This document shows, piece by piece, positions 1-5,479 of a stretch of 5,516 nucleotides of DNA. A model generated the notes under the pieces. That model was not told the origin of the DNA. It made no database searches and saw only the letters and a program-made list of their open reading frames with translations. The translations under genes and the position numbers were made by a program. Source of the stretch: JBQCEE01 sp051960575 (GTDB taxonomy: Bacteria > Actinomycetota > Actinomycetes > Mycobacteriales > Jatrophihabitantaceae); the NCBI RefSeq assembly GCF_051960575.1, contig NZ_JBQCEE010000112.1, positions 1-5,516 on the forward strand. Direction: 5' to 3'. Position 1 is the stretch's first letter; every line of letters starts with the position of its first letter.

Positions 1-29
1 CGCGGCCTGGGGCCGGCGGGCGCGCCCCC

Positions 30-1469
30 GTGACCGACCGTGTGTCCCCCGGCCCCGTCGTTTCCCGGCCCTGGAAACGACTGGGGCGGGGGACAAGGCG
101 CCTCTTCGTGGTGTCTGCGCTGCTGCTGGTCACGTTGGGCGCGCCCTGGGCGGGTGCTGCGACCGGGCCGGCCGCACCTGCCGCGGTCGCCGCCTGCCCG
201 GCCGTGCGGGCGGCGCCCAACAGGTCGCGTCCGCAGGTGTCGCTCGACCTCACCCTGGGCGCGCACCACGGCCAGGTGAGCGGCACCGAACAGGTCGTGT
301 TCCGTCCCGACCGGCCGATCGACCGGCTCGTCCTCCGGCTCACCGCGAACAGCACCTATCTCGTGCGGATGGGCACGCGGGTGCACGTGTCCGCGGCGTC
401 GGCGTCGCCCGCGGGCGGGCGCTTCGGCTTCGCCCGTGCCGGCGCGTCCGCCGCGACGCAGGGCGGCCTGCTCGTCATCCCGCTGACCCGCACGGTCGCG
501 GCCGGCACGGTGGTGCGGGCGAGCGTCCGGTTCGAGGTGACGCTCGGCGCCCGCACCGGCGACCGCATCGGACGCAGCAACGGGTTCGCGTGGTTCGGCT
601 CGGCGCAACCGCTGCTCGCCTGGCAGCGCGGGTACGGCTGGCACACCGAGCCGATGATCTCGTTCCCGGCCGAGACGGCCACGAGCGAGGCGGCGGACAC
701 GACCATCCGGCTGTCCGCCCCGGCCGCTGACACGGTGATCGGCACCGGCCGGCCGGCGGTCACCTCGAGTGGCGGGGGACGACGCGTCTGGACGGCGCAC
801 CCCGGCCTCGCCCGCGACATCAGCCTCGCCGCGGGGCCGTTCCGGGTGGTCGACCGCACCGTCGGCCGGGCCGCCCTGCGGGTCGGCGCACCGACCGTGG
901 CCGCCGCCCGCGCGATCGCCGACCGCACGGCGCGCGCGATGACGGTGCTCGCGAACCGGTTCGGCGCCTTCCCGTTCGGCAGCCTGTCGATGGCGCGGCT
1001 GCCCGGCTCGGGCTTCGGTGGCATCGAGTACCCCGGCGCGGTGCAGCTGTTCGACGCGGACGAACCGACCGTCACCCACGAGACGGCGCACCAGTGGTTC
1101 TACGGGATGGTCGGCGACTCGCAGTCGCGTGACCCGTGGCTCGACGAGGCGTTCGCCGAGTACGCGCAACGTCTCGTCGACGGCACGCCCGAGCCACGTG
1201 GCGACCTGACCGCCGCGGGCGCCGTCGGCCGGTCGGTGCAGTCGTACGGCACCGACGTGAACGGCTACTACTTCGTCACCTACGCGAAAGGCGCCGCGGC
1301 GCTGGAGGCCGCGCGGCGAGCAGCAGGGGCGACCGCGTTCGACGCGGCGCTGCGCTGCTACGTGCGGGCGAACGCCTGGCGCATCGCGACCCCGGCCGAC
1401 CTCGCGCGCTCGCTGGCCCGCGTGCCGGCGGCGATCACCGCGCTGCGCCGCGCCGGCGCCCTGCCCTGA
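30..1469 (+). CDS. Exported M1-family zinc metallopeptidase (aminopeptidase-like)
   Basis: 479 aa. The zinc site is the M1 pattern HExxH-x18-E: H350, E351, H354 and E373 (HETAHQW, then WLDEAFAEY). Upstream, GGIEYPG (330-336) stands where most M1 enzymes have GxMEN, and Y418 in TYAKG matches the catalytic tyrosine position. The N-terminus has TRRLFVV (22-28), resembling a twin-arginine motif, then a hydrophobic stretch to about residue 40 and a possible AGA cleavage site at 41-43; VAAC at 53-56 also resembles a lipobox. The protein is therefore probably folded before export and acts outside the membrane, cleaving peptides. Residues about 65-270 should be the beta-sandwich N-terminal domain. 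It is short for the family and lacks the large C-terminal helical domain of PepN-type enzymes. Only two cysteines are present (C56 and one near residue 443). The GTG start lacks a clear Shine-Dalgarno; the frame stays open to the left edge, so the true start may be upstream, or at the GTG at 42. Substrate unknown. Confidence 0.85.
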   Translation: MTDRVSPGPVVSRPWKRLGRGTRRLFVVSALLLVTLGAPWAGAATGPAAPAAVAACPAVRAAPNRSRPQVSLDLTLGAHHGQVSGTEQVVFRPDRPIDRLVLRLTANSTYLVRMGTRVHVSAASASPAGGRFGFARAGASAATQGGLLVIPLTRTVAAGTVVRASVRFEVTLGARTGDRIGRSNGFAWFGSAQPLLAWQRGYGWHTEPMISFPAETATSEAADTTIRLSAPAADTVIGTGRPAVTSSGGGRRVWTAHPGLARDISLAAGPFRVVDRTVGRAALRVGAPTVAAARAIADRTARAMTVLANRFGAFPFGSLSMARLPGSGFGGIEYPGAVQLFDADEPTVTHETAHQWFYGMVGDSQSRDPWLDEAFAEYAQRLVDGTPEPRGDLTAAGAVGRSVQSYGTDVNGYYFVTYAKGAAALEAARRAAGATAFDAALRCYVRANAWRIATPADLARSLARVPAAITALRRAGALP

Positions 1470-1484
1470 GCGGGGTGTGAGCCC

Positions 1485-2684
1485 TCAGCTGTCGGCGACG
1501 AGCTTGGCGATCCGGCCGATGCCCTCGGCGAGGTCGTCGTCGCCGAGCGCGTAGCTCAGGCGCACGTAGCCGGGCGTGCCGAAGGCCTCGCCGGGCACGA
1601 CGGCCACCTCGACCTCGTCCAGGATCAGGTTGGCGAGCTCGGCCGAGTCGGCGGCGGTCCTGCCACGCAGCGGACGGCCGAGCAGGCCCTTCACCGACGG
1701 GTAGACGTAGAAGGCGCCCTGCGGCTCGGGGCAGATCACGCCGGGGATCTCACGCAGCAGCTGCACGGCGAGCTGCCGGCGCCGGTCGAAGGCCGAGCGC
1801 ATCTCGGCGACCGCCGAGAGATCGCCGCTGACCGCCGTCAGCGCCGCGACCTGGGCGACGTTCGAGACGTTCGACGTCGCGTGCGACTGCAGGTTCGACG
1901 CCGCCTTGATGACGTCGGTGGGGCCGATCATCCACCCCACCCGCCAGCCGGTCATGGCGTAGGTCTTGGCGACACCGTTGAGCACGACGACCTGCTCGCC
2001 GGCCGTGTGCGCGATCGAGGTCATCGTCGCGCCGCCGTAGACCAGGTGCTCGTAGATCTCGTCGGTGACCGTCCACAGGCCGTGCTCGTTCGCCCACGCG
2101 CCGATGGCCGCGACGTCCTCCGGGGCGTAGACGGCACCGGTCGGGTTCGACGGGCTGACGAACAGCAGCACCTTGGTGCGGTCGGTGCGGGCCGCCTCGA
2201 GCTGCTCGACGGTCGCGAGGTATCCGGACGTCTCGTCGGTGACCACCTCGACCGGCACACCGCCGGCGAGCTTGATCGCCTCCGGGTAGGTCGTCCAGTA
2301 CGGCGCCACCAGCAGCACCTCGTCGCCCGGGTCGAGCAGGGTGGCGAAGGCGTTGTAGACGGCCTGCTTGCCGCCGTTGGTGACGAGCACCTGCGCCGCG
2401 CCGACCGAGTAGCCGGTGTCGCGCAGGGTCTTCGCGGCGATCGCCTCGCGCAGCTCGGGCAGGCCGGCCACCGGCGTGTAGCGGTGGTACTTCGGCTGCC
2501 TGGCGGCCGCGACGGCCGCCTCGACGATGTAGTCGGGGGTGGGGAAGTCGGGCTCGCCGGCGCCGAAGCCGATCACCGGGCGGCCGGCGGCCTTGAGCGC
2601 CTTGGCCTTCGCGTCCACGGCCAGGGTGGCGGACTCGGCGATGGCCCCGATGCGGTCGGATACGCGTGCTCCCATGCGTCCCAT
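1485..2684 (-). CDS. aspC: Aspartate aminotransferase (class I, subgroup Ib; possibly also prephenate aminotransferase)
   Basis: PLP enzyme transferring the amino group between aspartate and 2-oxoglutarate in the cytoplasm. Numbered from the start used here (399 aa): GFGAGEPDFPTP (39-50), the GGKQ substrate-side motif with K106, W130 in APYW, N180 in SPSNPTG, D208 and Y211 in TDEIY, the Schiff-base lysine K240 in AKTYAMTGWR, and R375 in YVRLSYAL, which should bind the alpha-carboxylate. Length is normal. The sequence closely resembles streptomycete AspC as I remember it. Subgroup Ib enzymes sometimes also act on prephenate, which sequence alone does not exclude. Start choice: the frame opens as far as 2804, but family similarity begins at VSDRIGAIAES, residue 8 here. 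ATGs at 2684 and 2675 both fit, each with a weak Shine-Dalgarno. An ATG at 2756 has a better one (GGGGA), but the added residues use TCT three times in 24 codons, unlike the gene body, and would cover the tRNA promoter. Divergent from tRNA-Trp and convergent with the peptidase gene. Confidence 0.93.
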   Translation of the reverse strand: MGRMGARVSDRIGAIAESATLAVDAKAKALKAAGRPVIGFGAGEPDFPTPDYIVEAAVAAARQPKYHRYTPVAGLPELREAIAAKTLRDTGYSVGAAQVLVTNGGKQAVYNAFATLLDPGDEVLLVAPYWTTYPEAIKLAGGVPVEVVTDETSGYLATVEQLEAARTDRTKVLLFVSPSNPTGAVYAPEDVAAIGAWANEHGLWTVTDEIYEHLVYGGATMTSIAHTAGEQVVVLNGVAKTYAMTGWRVGWMIGPTDVIKAASNLQSHATSNVSNVAQVAALTAVSGDLSAVAEMRSAFDRRRQLAVQLLREIPGVICPEPQGAFYVYPSVKGLLGRPLRGRTAADSAELANLILDEVEVAVVPGEAFGTPGYVRLSYALGDDDLAEGIGRIAKLVADS

Positions 2685-2719
2685 CGTTCCAGACCGGTCC
2701 ACCGCGATCGGGGCGAGGT

Positions 2720-2749
2720 TTGGAGACCGCGCGGCGTCCTGCGTAGACT
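2720..2749 (+). promoter_or_regulatory. Probable sigma-70-type promoter for tRNA-Trp and the downstream operon
   Basis: TTGGAG (2720-2725) and TAGACT (2744-2749) are separated by 18 bp. The -10 fits the actinobacterial TAnnnT consensus well; the -35 keeps only the TTG core. Transcription would start near 2756, about 54 bases before the mature tRNA. It lies between the divergent aspC start and the tRNA, where a promoter is expected, and no comparable promoter is visible before secE, nusG, rplK or rplA. Assigned by eye. Confidence 0.5.
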
Positions 2750-2761
2750 GCTCCATCGGGT

Positions 2762-2798
2762 CCCCGAGACTCTGCGCAAGCATGCGCGCGATTCGGGG
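2762..2798 (+). other. Potential hairpin in the 5' leader of the tRNA-Trp precursor
   Basis: CCCCGA (2762-2767) can pair with TCGGGG (2793-2798). Inside, GCGC (2774-2777) can pair with GCGC (2784-2787) around a 6-base loop. The structure would lie just inside the predicted transcript start and end 11 bases before the mature tRNA, a position where it could present the leader for RNase P or shield the 5' end. There is no T-tract, so it is not a terminator. Short GC-rich pairings arise easily at this base composition, so function is uncertain. Confidence 0.35.
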
Positions 2799-2809
2799 GC
2801 TCACGCTCT

Positions 2810-2882
2810 AGGGGCGTGGCTCAATTGGTAGAGCACCGGTCTCCAAAACCGGCGGTTGCAGGTTCGAGTCCTGTCGCCCCTG
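2810..2882 (+). tRNA. trnW: tRNA-Trp, anticodon CCA
   Basis: A complete cloverleaf of 73 bases. The acceptor stem AGGGGCG (2810-2816) pairs with CGCCCCT (2875-2881), with G2882 as the discriminator, as is usual for bacterial tRNA-Trp. The D stem is GCTC (2819-2822) with GAGC (2831-2834). The anticodon stem CCGGT (2836-2840) with ACCGG (2848-2852) holds loop CTCCAAA, giving anticodon CCA at 2843-2845, which reads UGG. The T stem GCAGG (2858-2862) pairs with CCTGT (2870-2874), closing with a G-U pair around TTCGAGT. No 3' CCA is encoded (CGC follows), so the CCA end must be added enzymatically. It sits 41 bases before secE, the conserved bacterial tRNA-Trp/secE/nusG arrangement, and is probably released from a shared transcript. 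Confidence 0.98.
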
Positions 2883-2923
2883 CGCTGTTGTGAAGCAGTG
2901 TTCCCGCTGACGAGGAGTAGGTC

Positions 2924-3157
2924 ATGACTGCCACCCGCTCGGACGCGACCCCGTCGCGCCAGGCCCCCGGCCGGGGCGGCAAGCCGGTGCGTCTCGTGCG
3001 CGAGAGCGTCGGCGAGATGCGCAAGGTGCTGTGGCCGTCACGCAGCGAGCTCGTCACCTACGCCATCGTCGTGATCGTGTTCGTCGCGATCATGGTCGCG
3101 ATCGTCGCGGGTCTGGACATCGGCTTCGCCAAGCTGGTCCTGACGCTGTTCGGCTGA
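2924..3157 (+). CDS. secE: Preprotein translocase subunit SecE
   Basis: 77 aa, the short single-span form of SecE. With SecY and SecG it makes the membrane channel for Sec-dependent export; SecE clamps and stabilises SecY. Residues 1-22 are a basic, probably disordered cytoplasmic tail. The conserved amphipathic segment is at 23-46, including the family hallmark EMRKVLWPSRSELVTY (31-46). One transmembrane helix follows at about 46-63 (AIVVIVFVAIMVAIVAG), with a short C-terminal tail. The ATG is well placed behind a strong Shine-Dalgarno, GAGGAG at 2912-2917, six bases upstream. It lies 41 bases after tRNA-Trp and 55 bases before nusG, with no terminator on either side, so co-transcription with nusG is likely. 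Confidence 0.96.
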   Translation: MTATRSDATPSRQAPGRGGKPVRLVRESVGEMRKVLWPSRSELVTYAIVVIVFVAIMVAIVAGLDIGFAKLVLTLFG

Positions 3158-3212
3158 GGCGCTCCGCCCCGGCCCACCATCCCGAGCAAGATCGCCCAAG
3201 AGAAGAGAGATC

Positions 3213-4154
3213 GTGTCCGAGTACGACGACGCCGCCGCGCGCGGGCTGGACGACCCGTTCAGCTCACCGGCCGGCGGCTCCTCGAACAACGCCGAGCGCC
3301 TGGACTACAGCGAGGCCGCGCACCTGCTCGGCGCGGACGACGACGACGCACCCTCGCCGGAGGAGGCGGCCGCCTCCGTCGACGACGAGCCCGGCATCGC
3401 CGACCCGGTGGCGGACAGCGCCGAGAACGAGGCCGACGAGATCACCGAGGCCGACGACGAGGCGGGCGACACCAGCGCGGACGAGCCGGCCGCCGAGGCC
3501 GAGCAGGCCGACGAGCCCGTCGACACGGTCGACGAGGACGAGGACCCGGTCGAGGCGCTACGCAAGCAGCTGGTCACCCAGTTCGGCGACTGGTACGTCG
3601 TGCACTCGTACGCGGGCTACGAGAACAAGGTGAAGACCAACCTCGAGAGCCGCATCCAGAGCCTGGACATGGAGGACTACATCTTCCAGGTCGAGGTGCC
3701 GACCGAAGAGGTCGTCGAGATCAAGAACGGCAAGCGCCAGCAGGTGCAGCGCAAGGTCTTCCCGGGCTACATCCTGGTGCGCATGGACCTCAACGACGAG
3801 TCGTGGGGCGCCGTCCGGAACACCCCGGGCGTCACCGGCTTCGTCGGCGCCACGTCGCGTCCGTCGCCGCTCTCCATCGACGAGGTCGTGAAGATCCTCG
3901 CCCCGGCCAGCAAGCGCGCCGCGGCGGTGGCCGGCGGCGGCAAGGCCGCGGCGGCCGGTGTCGACAAGCCCAAGATCGAGGTCGTCGACTACAACGTCGG
4001 CGAGTCGGTCACGGTCATGGACGGCCCGTTCGCCACCCTGCCGGCGACGATCAGCGAAATAGACCCGGTGCACCAGAAGTTGCACGTCCTGGTGTCCATC
4101 TTCGGCCGCGAGACGCCCGTCGAGCTGGCCTTCAGCCAGGTCGCGAAGCTCTAA
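3213..4154 (+). CDS. nusG: Transcription termination/antitermination factor NusG
   Basis: 313 aa. NusG binds the RNA polymerase clamp, modulates pausing, and can link polymerase to Rho or to ribosomal protein S10. Residues 1-112 are a low-complexity, strongly acidic extension (Asp/Glu/Ala-rich, densest at 41-112), absent from the roughly 180-residue E. coli protein but typical of Actinobacteria. The NGN domain spans about 125-230: DWYVVHSYAGYENKV (126-140), then RKVFPGYILVRM (180-191) and NTPGVTGFVG (203-212). An Ala/Gly/Lys-rich linker (232-252) leads to the KOW domain at about 257-313, with GESVTVMDGPFA (263-274) and SIFGRETPVEL (295-305). The GTG start follows a purine-rich stretch (AGAGAAG, 3199-3205, seven bases upstream). 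The first residues are not conserved enough to confirm the start independently. It is 42 bases before rplK, with no terminator visible between them. Confidence 0.96.
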   Translation: MSEYDDAAARGLDDPFSSPAGGSSNNAERLDYSEAAHLLGADDDDAPSPEEAAASVDDEPGIADPVADSAENEADEITEADDEAGDTSADEPAAEAEQADEPVDTVDEDEDPVEALRKQLVTQFGDWYVVHSYAGYENKVKTNLESRIQSLDMEDYIFQVEVPTEEVVEIKNGKRQQVQRKVFPGYILVRMDLNDESWGAVRNTPGVTGFVGATSRPSPLSIDEVVKILAPASKRAAAVAGGGKAAAAGVDKPKIEVVDYNVGESVTVMDGPFATLPATISEIDPVHQKLHVLVSIFGRETPVELAFSQVAKL

Positions 4155-4196
4155 GCCCGCGCCCGTCGAAACACCCCGTCGAGAAGAAGAGAAGTC

Positions 4197-4628
4197 ATGC
4201 CTCCCAAGAAGAAGCTCGCCGCGATCATCAAGCTGCAGATCAAGGCGGGCGCCGCGAACCCGGCGCCGCCGGTCGGCCCCGCGCTCGGCCAGCACGGCGT
4301 CAACATCATGGAGTTCTGCAAGCAGTACAACGCCGCGACCGAGTCGCAGCGCGGGCAGATCGTCCCCGTCGAGATCTCGGTCTACGAGGACCGCTCGTTC
4401 ACCTTCGTCACCAAGACCCCGCCGGCCGCCCGCCTGCTGCTGGCCGCCGCCGGTGTCGACAAGGGCAGCGGCGAGCCGCACAAGACCAAGGTCGCCAAGG
4501 TGACCATGGACCAGGTGCGCGAGATCGCCCAGACCAAGATGGAAGATCTCAACGCCAACGACGTCGAGCAGGCCGCCAAGATCATCGCCGGCACCGCCCG
4601 CTCGATGGGCATCACCGTCGAGGGCTGA
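4197..4628 (+). CDS. rplK: 50S ribosomal protein L11
   Basis: 143 aa, the normal length. L11 forms the GTPase-associated centre of the large subunit with 23S rRNA and the L10-L12 stalk; it takes part in factor-dependent GTP hydrolysis and RelA activation, and is the site of thiostrepton action. The N-terminal domain (about 1-72) has [20 protein letters not shown] (12-31), including the prolines lining the thiostrepton cleft, followed by [12 protein letters not shown]. The hinge is at TKTPPAA (72-78). The rRNA-binding C-terminal domain follows, with [14 protein letters not shown] (90-103) and the family signature ending [10 protein letters not shown] (130-139). The ATG follows a purine run at 4181-4194 containing AGAGAAG only two bases before the start codon. 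It is 42 bases after nusG and 73 bases before rplA; rplK-rplA is the standard L11 operon pair. Confidence 0.98.
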
Positions 4629-4648
4629 CGCCCTCACCCACCGTGGGA

Positions 4649-4671
4649 GGACGCGGCACCGGGTCGCGTCC
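4649..4671 (+). other. Hairpin between rplK and rplA
   Basis: GGACGCG (4649-4655) and CGCGTCC (4665-4671) form a perfect 7-bp stem, extendable by a G-U pair, around a loop of 7 to 9 bases. It starts 20 bases after the rplK stop and ends 30 bases before the rplA start. A weaker 4-bp stem, CCCA/TGGG, lies just upstream at about 4638-4648. No T-tract follows, so it is not a classic terminator. It could be a translational control site, an RNA processing site, or chance in GC-rich DNA. Confidence 0.4.
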
Positions 4672-4701
4672 GCTGACCACTGACCAGAGAGAAGCACCGC
4701 A

Positions 4702-5421
4702 GTGAAGCGCAGCAAGTCCTACACGAAGGCCGCCGAGCTCATCGAGGCCGGCAAGATCTACAGCCCGCTCGAGGCCGCCAACCTGGCCAAGGAGACGTCC
4801 CCGACCAAGTTCGACGGCACGGTCGAGGTCGCCCTCCGGCTCGGCGTCGACCCGCGCAAGGCCGACCAGATGGTGCGCGGCACCGTCAGCCTGCCGCACG
4901 GCACCGGCAAGACCGCCCGCGTCATCGTCTTCGCGACCGGTGACAAGGCCGCCGAGGCCGAGGCCGCCGGCGCCGACCGCGTCGGTAGCGACGACCTGAT
5001 CGCCGACATCCAGAACGGCTTCCTCGACTTCGACGCCGCCATCGCGACCCCCGACCAGATGGCGAAGGTCGGCCGCATCGCCCGCGTGCTCGGCCCGCGC
5101 GGTCTCATGCCGAACCCGAAGACCGGCACGGTCACCCCGGACGTCGCCAAGGCCGTCCAGGACATCAAGGGCGGCAAGATCGCGTTCCGCGTCGACAAGC
5201 AGGCCAACCTCCACCTCATCATCGGCAAGACGTCGTTCTCGCCGCAGCAGCTGGTCGAGAACTACGCGGCCGCGCTGGACGAGGTGCTGCGTAGCAAGCC
5301 GTCGGCCGCGAAGGGCAAGTACCTCAAGAAGGTCACCTTCTCGACGACCATGGGTCCCGGCATCCCGGTCGACTCGAACCGCACCCGCAACCTGCTAGAG
5401 GACACCGCCGCGGAGGCTTGA
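4702..5421 (+). CDS. rplA: 50S ribosomal protein L1
   Basis: 239 aa, full length for bacterial L1. L1 binds the mobile L1 stalk of 23S rRNA, helps release deacylated tRNA from the E site, and in many bacteria represses translation of its own operon by binding mRNA. The N-terminal part of domain I starts at KRSKSYTKAAELI, followed by VEVALRLGVDPRKADQMVRG (41-60). Domain II runs roughly 68-160 and includes the family signature ARVLGPRGLMPNPKTGTVT (127-145). The polypeptide returns to domain I with GGKIAFRVDKQANLHLIIGK (157-176) and the rRNA-contacting TMGPGIPVD (216-224). The GTG start is supported by AGAGAAG at 4688-4694, seven bases upstream, and by the expected family N-terminus. It is the last gene of the transcript, with an intrinsic terminator beginning 14 bases after its stop. 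Confidence 0.98.
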   Translation: MKRSKSYTKAAELIEAGKIYSPLEAANLAKETSPTKFDGTVEVALRLGVDPRKADQMVRGTVSLPHGTGKTARVIVFATGDKAAEAEAAGADRVGSDDLIADIQNGFLDFDAAIATPDQMAKVGRIARVLGPRGLMPNPKTGTVTPDVAKAVQDIKGGKIAFRVDKQANLHLIIGKTSFSPQQLVENYAAALDEVLRSKPSAAKGKYLKKVTFSTTMGPGIPVDSNRTRNLLEDTAAEA

Positions 5422-5434
5422 TCAATTCCCAGAC

Positions 5435-5479
5435 GACGGCCGTCACCTTCCAGATAGGGTGACGGCCGTCTCTTTTGTT
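5435..5479 (+). terminator. Intrinsic terminator after rplA
   Basis: GACGGCCGTCACC (5435-5447) pairs perfectly over 13 bp with GGTGACGGCCGTC (5458-5470) around a 10-base loop. TCTTTTGTT (5471-5479) follows directly as the T-rich tract. On the minus strand no T-run follows the stem, so it acts rightward. It ends the transcript carrying rplA and probably separates it from the expected rplJ-rplL genes beyond the window. Confidence 0.92.

Noticed and set aside
356..1075. A 239-codon minus-strand open frame opposite the M1 peptidase gene
   Set aside because: It is antisense to a gene with an intact active site and has the Arg/Ala/Pro/Ser-rich composition of a GC-rich shadow frame.
1466..1488. CTGAG/CTCAG inverted repeat joining the stop codons of the peptidase and aspC genes, as a bidirectional terminator
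   Set aside because: The stem is only 5 bp with a 13-base loop and no T-tract on either strand. It mainly reflects the two stop codons facing each other.
2685..2804. N-terminal extension of aspC up to position 2804
   Set aside because: The extra residues do not look like the family, use TCT repeatedly unlike the gene body, and would overlap the tRNA promoter and leader. The ATG at 2756 has a fair Shine-Dalgarno, so it remains a minor alternative.
1881..2831. A 316-codon plus-strand open frame opposite aspC
   Set aside because: It is a shadow frame of aspC. It runs into the tRNA, is dominated by Arg, Gly, Val and Asp, and has no recognisable motif.
2883..2923. Separate promoter for secE between the tRNA and its start
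   Set aside because: No -10/-35 pair is visible in these 41 bases. The only clear signal is the Shine-Dalgarno GAGGAG.
3337..3352. GAC repeats in nusG as a microsatellite
   Set aside because: These are a short run of aspartate codons within the acidic tail, accounted for by the protein sequence.
3558..4715. A 385-codon open frame on the minus strand across nusG, rplK and the start of rplA
   Set aside because: It is antisense to well-conserved genes. Its composition (rich in Asp, Val, Leu, Arg, Gly, His) is what high-GC codon bias gives in the opposite frame, and it shows no domain I recognise.
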